Assembly: GCA_009792885.1 (NCBI GenBank)
Contig: WMCF01000006.1
Location: 62,001-126,000 of the forward strand
Direction of reading: 5' to 3'
From: Eremophila alpestris peregrina
Lineage: Eukaryota; Chordata; Aves; Passeriformes; Alaudidae
Length of the DNA stretch: 64,000 nucleotides
In this document: positions 36,401 to 49,811 of the stretch, in pieces
How the letters are laid out: every line of letters starts with the position of its first letter
How positions within the stretch are numbered: the first letter of the stretch is position 1
Position numbers and translations under genes: made by a program
The notes under the pieces: model-generated
What the model was told of the DNA's origin: nothing
Database searches by the model: none
The model's input: only the letters and a program-made list of their open reading frames with translations

Positions 36401-38447
36401 AAAGGGGTTTTCTAGTGCCAAACCATGCAATTCAGGCAGACTTTCTGTCACAACCGCAGTCTTTTTCTTGTGCCCAAACAGTGCTTGACATGACCAAACT
36501 TCAGTTATATATTGAAGTTTTAATGAAGTGGCCTCTTTGAAGAAAACTGTTAAGTGTTTTTCCAGCCACTGAATCTCTGTAGATAGTGGCCAGGCCCTCC
36601 TGGAGTCTGCCAGCCCTTTATTTCCAGCACAGTGTTTGGGGGAAGCTGTTGTAGAGCTGTTCAAGGGCAAGGCTGTTTGCTATATTGAAGCATTCAAAGC
36701 TTCACCAGTGATGGTATTTTGTCTCTTTTATGCAGTAATACAGCAGAGCTAAGAAAAGACTGTATAAATGAGTGTCAGGTGAAGCTTTTTTTTCCTTCCT
36801 TTCTTATGGATACAAATTAAGCAGTGTAAATTTATCTCCTCAGAGTGATAAAGGACCTGCAATGTTTTAAATTCACAGCTTGAAGAATTTTACCAGAATG
36901 CAAATACTTCAGCAACATGAGCTCTGAAAGAGGAATTCTTCACATTGACTTTCCTCATTTTGTTCTTTTTTGCACTTAGTTATAGTGATCATTTACAGGT
37001 TTGAATCTGCTTCTACAGGAGCAAGAAGCAGTATCGAACACCTCCTTCTGCTTCTTTTTCTGATTCATTTAAGTACTATTTCTTCAGTCAATTAAAGTAT
37101 ATGATGTTTTCTGTAGTCAGCCATGTCTCCCAAGCCTCAACTCAATCACTTTCCTTGCATGGCTGTGTGGAGGGTAGGGAAACATGGCAGAGCAGGGCTG
37201 TGATGTTGGGTGTTGTACAGTTGGGTGCTGAGCATGAGGTCTGTAGACTTGGCTTACACTTGGCAGGAGCTAATCCTGCTCCTCACGTGTTTGCTGCGCA
37301 GAGCTGTGGCCTCTGAGACTCACCAGGACTCTCTTGTTTGAGTGAGCTTGATCTGCGTCCTCTGCACTGGCTCTCCCTGCTCAGGGGCCAAGAGAGAGGC
37401 TGTAAGGTTGCGCTGCAGTTACTCTTGCTCCGTGAGCAAAGCCTTCCCACTCTGCAAGCTGTCAAGTGGCAACTTGCTCTTAGCATGTCTTTTGCAACAC
37501 ACAAACTCCAGGGTCACTCAGATTCTGGATGGATAGGTTTTAGTAAAACAAACAAGCCAAAAAGAATAATGCAATTCTTCCTGAATAATTATTGTTGTCC
37601 CAACTTGCAGCAGAACAAAACACCAGGTTTACTGAATAATGTTCAAAAGCAACATTCCTAAAGTGTTTATAAGTCAGAACTACCTTACGCATGTGAAATA
37701 TATTTTGCCTTTTACTATTTTTCTGCAAGTTTTATCATTTATAAAAAAGTAATTAATTAAACAAAAGCACATATTAATTATTGACTTGATGTGTTTATTT
37801 CTAATAAACTCTGCGTTCAAGGCTTCAGAACTGCAGTGCTCATCCTCTCACCCTCTGCTTTTATTCACAAGATTAAATTAGAAAACACACTGTCTCTGAA
37901 GCTTTTTGTTTTGGTTCTTATTTCCTCAACTCTTGGTTGGTTTCAGCTTGGAATGAATTATTCAGTGAACCAAAAATACTTAAATAAACTGTCAAGAAAG
38001 ATACATTATCTGTATTTGCAGAAGAGACTAGTGCTGTCAGAATCGGTTTCAGCACTTTGTATTCTAGGTGCTTAACGACTGTCTTCCATTTAACTTGTTA
38101 CTAATAAACCACTTTAGGTATTTGACTTGTTTTGAAACTTTAACAACAAGCATGTATCATTTCAATTATCATATCCAGCGTGAGTAAAACAGCATTAATA
38201 TTATGTGTTTTAATAGATATAATTGTTTTCATTTTGAGCTTAAATAGCGTTATTAGAGACAAAGTAATAAAAATGCAATAGCATAATTTTAAAATACAGT
38301 GTTTACATTCTCCTTGGTCCTTTTTTAATTGACCCTTACTCACCTGTAGTTGGACAAGAGGCACCCTGGAGAGCCAAGCTCCATCCAGTTCTTAGGTCAC
38401 AGACAGCTGAAGCTTCTGCAGAGGCTTGAGAACCCTAAGCACCATTC
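33463..38447. other. Intronic unique sequence, nothing firm recognised
   Basis: About 5 kb with moderately long chance ORFs: 34069-34440 (+), 34497-34838 (-) and 34693-35121 (+, 142 codons). They overlap on opposite strands and show no domain. No splice-bounded exon, RNA gene or repeat terminus was seen. Confidence 0.5.
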
Positions 38448-38992
38448 ATGGAATCACAGAATTGTGCAGATTGGAAAAGATTTCTAACGTCATCAAGTCC
38501 AGCTGTTTATGCAGCACTACCAAGTCCACCCCTAATCCATGTCCATGAGTACCGTGTGTTGAAGTCTTTCAGTCACTCCATGGGTAGTGACTCTACTGCT
38601 TCCCTGGCTATCCTGTTCCAATGCTTGACAGCCCTTTCAGTGAGGAAATTTGTATTAATATCTAATTTACACCTCCCCTGGGGCAACTTGAGGCCATTTC
38701 CTGTCATCTTTTCACTTGTTACCTGGGACTAATCCCCATCTCACTACAACCTGCTTTTAAATAAGGTCCCCCCTGAGCCTCCTTTTCTCCAGGCTGAACA
38801 CCCCCAGCTCCCTCAGCTGCTCCTCACAGCACTTGTGCCCCAGACCCTTCCCCAGCTCCGTTGCCCAGGATGCCATTGGCCTTCTTGACCACCTTCTTGG
38901 CACATTGCTGGCTCATGCTCAGCTGCTGTCGACTAACACTATCAGGTTCTTTTAGAGAGCTTTCCAGTGACTCTTCCCAGTTCAGTTTCTAG
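38448..38992 (-). mobile_element. CR1 LINE 3' fragment
   Basis: Antisense CR1: GGAATCACAGAATTGTGCAG (terminus), CATCAAGTCCAGCTGTTTAT, CAATGCTTGACAGCCCTTTC, GGGGCAACTTGAGGCCATTT, TTTCTCCAGGCTGAACACCC, GATGCCATTGGCCTTCTTGA, and near 38960 AGCTTTCCAGTGACTCTTCC. About 545 bp of 3' UTR and ORF2 C-terminal sequence, 5' truncated, and among the better preserved CR1 copies here. Confidence 0.9.
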
Positions 38993-39347
38993 TGATTTTT
39001 TTTTTAATCAGTTAGTGGTTTTTATTTAGATCTCCTCTTCATTGTTGCCTTTCCTATTCTTTATGAGGCTTTAAAATTGTTCTGTTTCAGGGATCACATA
39101 TCAACTCCTGCTCAATTTTATTATGATACTTAAAAATTGCTTTCCAAGTGTATGTATTTTGCAAAGTAGTGTGCATGGTAGTGCTCATTCAAGGTACCAT
39201 TTTAGCCTTCCTTCTTCATTTCCAGTCATGGAAAACAGAGGTTCTGAATCCTGTGGTCTACAGTTTGGATGAAGCCACATCTTTTGCCAAGTTTTGTTCT
39301 TTTCTTTTGTACTGTGTGTCATTCTTTCTTCTGCAATAGTTTGCTGC
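38993..39347. other. Short intronic spacer, nothing recognised
   Basis: Unique T-rich sequence between the CR1 at 38448-38992 and the LTR at 39348. No gene or repeat recognised. Confidence 0.55.
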
Positions 39348-39976
39348 TGTTATAAATTACTCAAACCCCAGGCAGGAATCAGTAAATAAAATTTAATTAG
39401 GACCCCTTAAAATTACAAAGCAAAGGGGGAAAATACTGGGAGCACAGTGAGACTCTTTCTGCTTGGCCTTTGGTGAAGAGGCCCAGCTCACAAAATGGCA
39501 TCTCTGCCTTTTATGTGCCTGAGGTTGCCTCAGCCTCATTAATATTCATGAGAAGTCCTTATATGGCCTTCTGGCACCTCCCACAGTCCATTGCTTTGCC
39601 CATATATGTACATTTGGCTCCTCCCAGCAGGGCCTGTCAATCAGTCCTTCTGTGCCTGAGCCCATGAGATGGTGGAGCCCATCTCATATCCTGATTGGCA
39701 GTGCGATGTTACCCTGCCTGGCCTCCCCACAAGTGTCCCCACTCCCTGCCACTCCTTACAAGGAACAAGTGTATGCCCTTCCCCATGTTTTTACAGCCCT
39801 GTAACCACAAAAGGGGAGGGGGGGATTGAAGGGAGAACAGAAAAGGGTTCAAAACCATACTGGAACAACAAAAGTACGTGTCAAAAGAACCTTAAACCTT
39901 AACAGAACTTCTCCCCAGCATACTTAATAGCTCCTCCTCATTTGCATGAGCCAATCACTACACCTTATTCCTAACA
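39348..39976 (-). mobile_element. Putative solo LTR of an endogenous retrovirus, antisense
   Basis: A 629-bp block bounded by TGTTA at 39348 and TAACA at 39976, a perfect 5-bp inverted terminus with TG/CA ends. On the minus strand the signals follow LTR order: a CCAAT-type GATTGG (about 39950) and an octamer ATGCAAAT (39940-39947) near the U3 start, a TATA-like CATAAAAGG (39508-39516), then an ATTAAA poly(A) variant (39392-39397) before the 3' edge. Flanks CTGC (left) and CTGG (right) could be a 4-bp target duplication with one change, which would fit a gammaretrovirus-like family. No internal viral genes are adjacent. Family not identified from memory. The solo-LTR identity rests on ends and signal order. 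Confidence 0.65.
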
Positions 39977-42900
39977 CTGGGGATCCATGGAGCAAACATT
40001 TAATGAGGACCAAGGGAGCAGAGGAGTGAGGCCACAAGGAACATCTAAAGTAATGCATTTCCCCTCTGTCTCTCCATCACTTTGCTTGGCATGAAAGAGC
40101 TGAAGGCAGCTGCCTTCTAACGTTTGAATGCAGCAAATTATAGCAGATGATTCTTGTCCCAGACAGTCTGTGTATACTCTCCTGCCAGCATAGAAGTGCC
40201 ACAAAAACATTGCAATAGGGCTAGAAGAGCAATCCTATGTCACAGAAACAGCTTGGTAGCTTTGTCATATAGACCACAGACCCTGCTGTGAAATCCAGAG
40301 AGCTCCCATTCACTGCTACAGAAATTCCTGACCTCATCTGGAGCTGGTATTACCCTGAACTGATGCAGACCACTCCTCTTTTAGTTTTACTTTGGCAACC
40401 ATTTCACTCCTCACACTTCTCTTATTCTTGTGTAGGAAAGAATGTACCTGAAAAATGGCACACTTAGTCTAGTGGGAATTTGTTATCCAGTTTTGTCCAT
40501 TTAAAAGGAAATGCTCTGGCTCTAAGGTGTATGGAGGTTGAGCTCCTTTCCAAGGCAGCTTCTCTTGGCCAGCTACAGAAAAAGCCTTGAGGTGACAGAG
40601 ATACCTTGGCTTTCGATGACTGTACTTGGATGAACCCCACCTTGGGCAAACATATAATGCATTTATTTTCTACTACATAGAGGAGAGAGGAGAGAAAATT
40701 ACCTGTGTGGGTTCAAGCTGGTAAGTATTTTGGACTCAAAGCAAAAAGTGGGCATGAGTGGTCCATTCCCTCTGGGAGACTTTTGGGACAGGGATAGCTG
40801 CATGACATAAAGAAGCCAATTCAATCTTTCTGTTGAGAAAGCATCAGCAACCAAGTAAGTATCAGCTTTGCCTTCTCTTTCTGGAATTTGTTACTTAGAA
40901 ATCCTGGATCTTTGTAAAGGCCTGCATTCCTCTCTATCACGATGTTAATTTCATTGTGGCTTTTCTTGTTGAGAAACTTTATTGATGATCTTTCTGTTTC
41001 CAAACGTAGGAGCAAAGAGAGGCCAAAATATCTGTTTCAAATCTTGTTTAACAGCAGAGCTGCCAGCTTTCTCGTTGGGGTTGCTCTGAAAGCTCCAGCC
41101 TTTCCACCTCTGTCATAGGTCCCAGCTGTCACACCTGCTGCCGAGGTCTCTGCTGGGGTCTGTGCCAGACCCGAGCCTAGCTGGGGGCTGGCAGCCTCTG
41201 CTCTGACCTGGAGCCAATCTCTGACTCAAGCCCAGTGGGACCAGGAATGAGGAGAGCTCAGCTCAAGGGCAGGCAGTGAATTTCCTTTGGCCTGAAGGAG
41301 GCTTTTGGGGATTTTTTTTTTACAAGCAGCGTACCACTTGCACATTTCAATCCCCAGATGATACCAGATAGTTGCAGTGAGTGAAACCACAGAAGTGCCC
41401 AGAGTTAGGAGAAGCCTGTCGAAAGCAAAACAGTATCAAGTTGTGGTACTTCGCCAAAATGTGTTAAGCCCAGATTGTATCTAAGTCATTATAAAAGATG
41501 AAAGTGGGGGTCAGAGACAAGGTCAAGCATCAGGCTGGAAGTTCACTTTAGCTAAGAGGCAGCAGTTACAGCCTGCCAATAAGCAGAAAGGACTTGTTAG
41601 ACAATTCAAAAGCTTTATGAACAACCATGGCTTGTTCTCAGAGGAATATGTGTTACAACTGTTGTTTGTTTTTATGTTGATGAGATGAGAGATTCTTCAC
41701 ATCTTGGTGAGTAATTGGAGTGAATAGTGTGTCTTGGGTTTCTCTTCTTGCTTAAATATCTAGAGCTAAACACTGTATACAGTATATTGTCAGAGATGAG
41801 AAAGTTGGCACTGATGCAAGGCACTTTCCAATCCTCTAATAAAATAATCATAGGGCTCTGACAGCACCAGACAGCTGGAATGCCTATGCTACTCTTGTAG
41901 ACATCTTTTTTTTTGCATTTGAGGTCAAGGAAGTGACCTTTATTTGTATGCACAACTCCTACTGGAAGGAGTGGCCTCACACTGGCCTCACTGAGATGAC
42001 ATGAATTAAGGTTATTTGGAGGGAACAACACAAGAAACTGCAGGATTGTACTGATGCCACTGACATCCATTACCTATGCTCCAAAAAAATTGGTGTCAGT
42101 AGCAGATTTAAGGGGGTCATGATCCATTGTTCAGTTATAGCATGTGGGAGGGGAAAACAGATTGCATAGTGGACAGATGGTAAAATGATTTTGGATAATC
42201 AGGGAATGATGAAACTTACTGGAAGTGTAAGGGTTGTCTTTTTAAGGATCATACACACCTTTTATTGAGTGTCTGTCATAGCCCACCTCTTTCTATGGCT
42301 TCCCTTAAGTTGTTATGGAGTTGTGCTGAACAGCCACTGTTTCTGAGAAGTCAGAGCTGTAAATGCCCCAGTAGGGCTGGTTCTTGCCCCAGGAAGTGTA
42401 GCCCAGTGACTTCCACCAGCCAGCCCCAGGTGACTGCTGTGCTCTGATGTCCCTTTGTGACAAATGCCAGATCTCTTTCCAGGTCAGACTGGTATTGGGA
42501 GATTTTAAAATTACATGTCAAACCTAGGGTAGGTTTCATAAGTCTTCCTCCACCAATGGTGGAGCTATCCACCTCTGTGAGCGGGTCCATCCAGTCCTAG
42601 CATCAGTATCTCTGCTGGGTGGTGTGAATACATCCACTGCGTATTTCTGGTGCTCTGGTGACAGCAAGGGAAACTTCAGCTTGATTTCATAGGACTAAGG
42701 TTTCATTCTCCTTGAGATGACAAGAGTAAAGCTGGGTTCTGTAAAGGGCATAAGAGTATGGCTGTGTGGGTGGTGTAGAGCAATGATTTAGATACTGCCT
42801 GGCATGGAAAGAAAACAAAGCACGGTCATATTTCAAACCTGCTGGTTTCAGAGGTAGAGATACAGGTTTCCTCTGCATTTCATCAAGTGCAAAGTGAATT

Positions 42901-45900
42901 AATTTTAAATATCTTGCTTTCTTTCTTTTTTTGAAAATTATTTTAATTGTTTAAGGAATTACATGCTTAAATTATTTTAATTTAGACTTTTAATAGGAAT
43001 GGGTAGAGATTTTATCATTAAGACTGGTTTGCTTCAAGGTTTTTTGGTCCCATTTTTAAATAGGAAATACTCATAAGTTCCTTACCGTTTTTGTACTAAA
43101 ATTTAATACTACTTTAATGGTTAGCTGTGATGAAGAATTCGCACCTACTGTGCAAGAATTATTATTCCGAAGCAAAAGACCAGAGTACTTAATACCTTTT
43201 GACAAAGCTGTTTTAGACATCAGGTGGTAAAAGCTGACTCTGTTATTGGAGTCTGAAATTCTACAGCTGCATGTAAAAATGTGTGTTAGAACTGTGTCAT
43301 TGCCTCAGGCAGAGGCATCCCCCTGCTTCGTGACTGATGAATGTCTCTGTGCCTGCCATGTCCTGTCCTTCAGCCCCATAAATGCACTGCTCAAACACAG
43401 CAAATTTTCAAAAGTATTGTGACTGTACAAAAAGTATAAATGTTTGAAATATTTGAAATATCTGAATTACATTATAGTGGAAATAACTGTGTGTTATAAC
43501 TGAGACTCTGCCAATGAATGTCTCCTCTGCAAGAGTGTTCTGTTTTACATTCCCAAACACATGCCAGACTTCAACCACAATACATTTTTCTTTTATCCTT
43601 AACATAACCATGCTATTTAGATACGTACTTTTTTTTTTTTTCTCCAATGGCCTAGTTTTTGCCATAGTTTTTGACACTTCACAAGAATTATCCCTAATGC
43701 ATTTAGGCAGTAGACTGTAACTGAGGAACTGAGGTAAGGACTTTATATCTTCTCTTTTAGTGCAGAAACAGTCAATAATGTTTGCTGTGTAGTCCTATGC
43801 AGATGGCAAATATAGGTCGCCCAGAGGAGGTTTGAAAGTAGTAAATACTAGGTCTGCATAAGTAGAGTGGAAGAGGAGTATGGCTGCTTGTAAAAGGGAT
43901 GGTTGCATTGAAAGAGTTTTGGTCAGTGTCTCAGTGTCCAACAGGAGACATTGGGATTTAGTGCACTCTCAGGAAGTTTGCCATGGACACCCAGCTGTGT
44001 GATGCTGTTGAAGCACTGGAGAATTATTTTCTTGTAGTTTTGTATAATGGTCTGACTACAACTGCCCTTTAAAAATAAATGCCATGTTTGGTGTCAAGAG
44101 TAAATGTGTATTTTTTGTTGAGATATAATGACGGTGCCTGATCTGTGGTGTATTGTTGCTTGGAAACAGAATGAATTGCAACAGATCAGACTAGCTTTAT
44201 GCTATCAAAGTAACTATACTGATAAATTTACCTGCAAGGTTTTATTGTGAATTAAGCAAATTATACTAGAAGATCATGAAATTCAGAAGCTCCAAGTCAG
44301 ATTTCTGTCTGGAACTTGAAAGTAGATGAAGCAGTGCAAGCAAGCAAAATCATTCCCCTGTTGTACTTTGTCACATCATTGATCATAGCTGAGTTGGTAA
44401 TTGCTTTTAATGCACTGAAGATTCCCTCATATTTTTTCCTTAAGTCTTGTGTAGTGTTCAATATTCCAGTGTTCATCACCCAAAATTTCAGTGATATTCT
44501 TGTGGGGCATTGTAGTGGAGCATCTTATTGAACTAGTATATCATTTTATCATAGATAGCATTTTTAGAAGTTGAAGCTCTTATGTGGAATAAAATAATTT
44601 CGTTTTCCCCAATCACAATCACAACACATTTAGCAATTTCAAAAATGTCTTGAAACCAATAGATGTTATGGCTTTGATTTCAGAAAAAGCTTTTGCAATG
44701 TTAAAGGGACAATGCAAGTTTAAAGTTTTTGTTATAGTAAAGTAGTTCACCTTTTACTGTGGGAAAACATTTCAATCATGTAAGAATGTGGTTTGTAAGC
44801 TGGTTACATTCTGCAAATGTACTGACGGGGAAAGATCAATGAGAAGGATCAGTCCCTGTTCAAAGGCTGGCCTCTGGTTCCTGCACAAGAGAATAATGTT
44901 GCTGTGCTTATGTTCCTGATACAATAGGAAAAAGGTTAATAGGGTGCAAAATTTCTCAGTAAGAAAAATAAAAGCTGTTTTGCTGAAGTGTATGAAACAA
45001 GCTGACATGAAAATGTACCCAGGTTTTGTAAGCCCTTCTCAACTTCAAATATACCTACAAATAGATCTTCTAGTTTTACTATGGTGAGTGAGTGCTCTTG
45101 GGCTCAGATTTGTATACTACATGACATGTCTGGAGGAGTTACAAGCTCTTGAAATGGGAATGGTTTGTTCTGTGTGTATGTATTGAGGGGTATAGGTAAT
45201 TGCACACTGACCTTTTGATACAGCAGCCCTAACAATTGCTGCTATAATAATCATCCTCCTTTCAGCTCCCTGGGAGAATGGAAACTGCAGTTCTACAGAT
45301 TGCTTCTAATTTTATGTATGAGCTTGTCTAGAGCCATCTATCTTTGAAGAGCAGGCTGTCTCCTCATTGTGGCTTTTAAAAAGTCTGTAGCATGCCAACT
45401 GTATTTGATGACATATGATGCTGGATGCAGGCAGATCAAGCCATCATCACATGTGCATCCTGGCATCAGCCAAATTGAGTTCCTTTACTCCTCTGCCTGT
45501 GATGAGAGGTGGTAGGGAACACTGGTGCTTTTCCAAGTGATGGTGAGTGATGGCCCTGCCTTAAGTGGTGGCCAGATATGGGCTTCCTTCTGTAAGGATT
45601 GTTACCTGCAACCTTCTTTAAAGCACTGTGGTGACTGGAAATTAATTAGCTCCTGCTGATATGATGTGGCACGATGTTGCTCAAAGGTATGGTATTACCT
45701 TTAGGGGCATAGATGTCTTTGAGAACAGTTCTTGACTTGTCAATATCTGCTTTGGTTTGGTTTGATTTTGGTTGGGTTGAGGTTTTTTGCTTGTTTGAGT
45801 TTTGAGTTTGGAGTAAGGAGAGAGCATGTTCTGGTTGTCTATGGTGACAAGAGAAGTCAGTGTTCTTCTGTGACACTGTGTAAAGAAATACCTTTTATCC

Positions 45901-47851
45901 ACATACCAGATTTAGTGTTCTGACACTGTGCCTAAATCCATGAGCTGATTTCTGCTGGAAATGTATAATCACAGCAAGCCAAATCCAGAGCTTCTGGCAA
46001 AGCGCACATTCAAGAAATAGTCCCATGGCTTTTCTGTAAATGTTAATGCTGTTAAACCAGCAGAATCACTTCAGAAAGGATCAAAATGCCAGGGGTCAGG
46101 AATGGGGGTCTACGGAGCTGAAGGAGGGCTTGGCACTGGGACTGCACTGTTTAGAAACATGAAGGCAGAATTGTTAATATGGTGGGATAAGGGAACAGAA
46201 AGTCATGGGCAGATTTTGAGGGGGATCAAAGACAAGGTGAAAGAATCAATCACAGGAGAGAACTTCCAGCAGAAGTTAGTGATAGAATAGAAAAAAGTAA
46301 GATATATTTTATAAGACAGAAATAACAGGAGAGGTTATCATGCTCAAGGCATAGTGATGCTGACATTGCCATGTGCCTCATTTCAGAGGCCTCAACATGA
46401 ATGATTACAGGTGTTATCTTTGTGCTCCTGGAATTGACTCCAGTGGATCCAGGAGATAGTGTGTTCTGGGGATACCATGGAGCAGGTTTGCTTTATGTCC
46501 CATACATATTGCCAGTTTAAAAATGAGCAAAGGCAGTTAATAAATTTTTGCAGGTTATTGTTTTGAATTTCAGGCATTTTTTCTTTTCTCAGCTTCTCAA
46601 AGTCTTCATCTTTCTCTATACCCACCTTAGGACTCCTGAATTAAGAAGTGCAAAACTGGTCTTTGTTTCCCTGGTATATAGTGAGTGTGTTTGTAAAAAA
46701 ATAAATAGGTACTGCTAAGAGGAATCCAAAGGAACAGCTTTTTCCACACCTTAAAAAAGCTAAAGCATACAAAAAAAAAAGAGGCTGAAAGGAATGTGGA
46801 GGATTCAGAGGAACTAAGTGAAATTTGGCTTCAATTATATTAATGGTAAAACTTCTTAGATAACCATGGAGCCAGTGTTGCAGCTTTGGATTTAGTTTCC
46901 ATTACTGCCATTAGAAGTGCTGCCTGTTCCCCTGATGTAAAATGAGCACTGTGGCACTTTCCCATCATTGTACAATACTGCAAGGGTCACTGGAAAGAAA
47001 GCCCACACTAAATCCAGGTATTTGCTTCGTTTACAAAGTGTTGTTTTATTGCTGATTTATCATGGGGTAGAAAGTGTGGGGAGGTTTCCCAGCTGTTTCC
47101 AGACATCTCCTGTGGGGACTCTCCCCTTCCTGACAGCTGAGGCCACATCACCCTGTCTGGCATAACAGTTGTACTGCCAAACATGGAAGATAGCCACATA
47201 AAACTCAATGTCTTTAGTGTGTGGCCTTAATTCCCCATCTGTCTAGCATCCTGCAGCTATTAGAGATGGATAATTTTCCTGTGGGGTAGAAAATATTCCC
47301 TGGAGCTGTGGATCATAGGGGATTAGGGGTGCTATTATGGGGCCACTAGCTGGAGACGGTCTTTACATCTTGGGCAGGCCCTTTAGTTTGTTATCAGAAA
47401 TGCATGGGTTTTTGTGGTGATTTTTCTGATATAACTTGTCTTAATTTATATTGTTCTCAGTTACTGTCTCTCAAAGCTTTTCCAGCAGCTGTTTATCATT
47501 GCGGAAGCGTATCTCCAGTGGAGAAGAGCAGATGGGCACCTCACTTCAGACTCTCTGGGGAATTAGCTTTGTGAATCTATCTTATAGGCAGGTTGACTTT
47601 AGAATTTGCCTTTGTTTTAAAGCAGAGTTATGCATATGGCCAAAGTAGTACCCTGCCTAGGAGTGGTGAAGTTAGAATGGGAATTTCTATCTATGTGTGT
47701 AGTTACGGCACAGTGAGTGAGTAGAATCTGAGCTTCAAGTACATTTTCCTCTTGATTGTCAGGGTCCAACACATTGTCTCTTGGGTCAATTAAGTTACTA
47801 ACTATATTTTAATATAAATTCTGGTGCTATGTCCCTTATGTCTAATACTTC
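39977..47851. other. Long intronic stretch without recognised genes or repeats
   Basis: About 7.9 kb of unique sequence. The ORF at 41672-42070 (minus, 132 codons) and several 60-90-codon frames lack motifs. A T13 tract lies at 43629-43641. No CR1 or LTR terminus was recognised. Confidence 0.5.
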
Positions 47852-48484
47852 TGTCCTAGGGTGACTTTATGATGCTTCTATCCCCAAATCGTCTGTTCTG
47901 TGTTAGATATTGTGTTCTGTAGCTTTAAGACTAATTCCGAGAGCGAAGGGGGAGAAAAGAGAAACGCGGAGTTTGTTTTTGGAAAAGCAGCTCACTCCTC
48001 CACATTCCAGCTCCTGGACTGTTCATCTGAGGCATGGACAGGCAGCGGGTCGGAGAGCTCCTTTGCTTTTAGTTAGTTTTAGCTAGCTAGGGCTGAGAAG
48101 TTCCCTGGACTGTTTATTTCCTTTTTCTTGGGACTGTTTAAACCTGCTCTTGGACTGAAAGATCTACAAGACTGAGAGCACTGGGAGTCCACACCGGTGG
48201 GACACCAGGCCCAGGGCTGGCATTTTCCAGCACCAGAGCGGCTGATAACCATCTGAGCGAGCTGAGCTCCCACAGGAAGGACTTTCTCAATTTTGCCAGG
48301 TTTTATTGTTTCATATTAATAATTTCTATGTTTGTAAGCACTTTGTTAAATAAATAGTTTTTTTCCACTCATCTCTAAGGAGATTTTTCCCCGAACCAAG
48401 AGGGGGAAGGGGCCGTTTTGGTTTGCTTCCCAGAGGGACCCCCATTTGGGAGGTTTCCTCCCAGATTTGCCCTAAACCAGGACA
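47852..48484 (+). mobile_element. Solo LTR of an avian endogenous retrovirus with near-intact target duplication
   Basis: A 633-bp block beginning TGTCCTAGGGTGAC and ending AAACCAGGACA. The termini TGTCCTAGG and CCAGGACA are inverted repeats apart from one base. Flanking pentamers ACTTC (47847-47851) and ATTTC (48485-48489) agree at four of five positions, as expected of a 5-bp target duplication after one mutation. AATAAA at 48349-48354 is placed as an R-region poly(A) signal in + orientation. The sequence has higher CpG content than the surrounding intron (TTCCGAGAGCGAAGG, GAAACGCGGAG, CGGGTCGGAG), suggesting it is younger than the CR1 copies. No gag/pol/env sequence flanks it, so it is a solo LTR. 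It resembles LTRs I recall from songbird genomes. Confidence 0.85.
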
Positions 48485-49811
48485 ATTTCATATGTCCATG
48501 TATCTTGGTAAGTTCATATGCATTGGCAGAAAATTAACTCATAATTTTGTGTAGCTATAGTAAAGGAAAATTAAGCTGAAAAATTGACTTGAGAGGAACA
48601 GGAAACTGCCAGTAAAAGTTACTAATGGTCTATCAGTAGAGAAAAAGCTTATGCCTCCTTTTCATATTTCTAGGATTCTTCCTGTTTACAGGATTCAGGC
48701 AAAGCACTGAAGGTGCTTAAGCAATATTATATGTCAAAGAAGCGAGTACATAAGGAAGGAATGTGCAGGTCTGGAAGAGGCTTGACAGACTGGTAGCTCC
48801 ATCCTTGTGATCTTGCATGTGTGGTTGCATGGCAGAGTGGCTGCAGCTGTGCATGTAGCAGAGAAGCTGGGTGTCAGCCAGGGCAGGGAGGTGATGTGCT
48901 CACGCCTGAAGTGGGAAGGTGGGGAATTAAATAGTATAGGACTCTGATATTGGAAACAAGGCATTTCATCAGTAGTGCTGTTATAAAGAATTTATGGAGA
49001 TGCACTTGTGCAGTGAGCTGAAGCCATTCTGTGTTATCCCAGAGAGGACTACTCCCTGTTTGTCCATCTGAAGCACCACCCACTCTTCTAAGAGCATCTT
49101 CCCATATCCACACTTCCTGCGCAAGAACCCACCTTCCCTACCACCCCAAGGCAGCAGCAGGCAGCAGCTTTTCCCTCCTTAGCTGTGCTGCCCACACCAT
49201 GGGCAACCAAAGATTATTCCCTCTCTCTCACCCCCAGAAATAGCAAACTCTTCCCATCTGCTCCCCCAGAGCCTGCAGGAAAGCCCCAAGGCCTGTGAGC
49301 CAGCGTGGGAGGAGGCATTTGTCTGGTCAGCCAGCCATTCTTTGTCCTGCCCTGGGAAAAGGCAGCCAGCTGAATGTAAGCACTGCGTTTGACACTCCAG
49401 CTGCCAACTGGGCCATGCTGCAGCAGCACATTCCAGCCATGAGCAGTGTAAAATGATACACCAGGAGTACAGATGTGGTTTGATGGCTGGCACTTGCTTC
49501 CCAACATTCCTGATCTGTGCAGCATGTGCATCACACTTTCTCTCTTTTCATTTGATTGAAAAATGATGAATACACTGCTTTTCTGCTGTGTAGGGATTTG
49601 GGTCAATTCTCTCTCTTGGCAGAAGAACAGAGGTTGTGGTACAACTTCCACACAGTACTGCAAGCCTGTAAAGGCATCTGCAATTCTGCTTGTGTAGACT
49701 GCTTGTGCGCATGCAAACGTGTACGCTCTTTGTGCTGTTGTGCTCTTAAAATGCTGTGTATTTTCACACTGTTGTAGGAAGGCAACTATCAGGATACTAG
49801 GAGAAACAGAA
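48485..49811. other. Intronic unique sequence, nothing recognised
   Basis: Overlapping opposite-strand chance ORFs at 49031-49663 (up to 149 codons on the minus strand) show no domain. A short CAG-rich patch (GGCAGCAGCAGGCAGCAGC) lies near 49151-49169. Confidence 0.5.
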
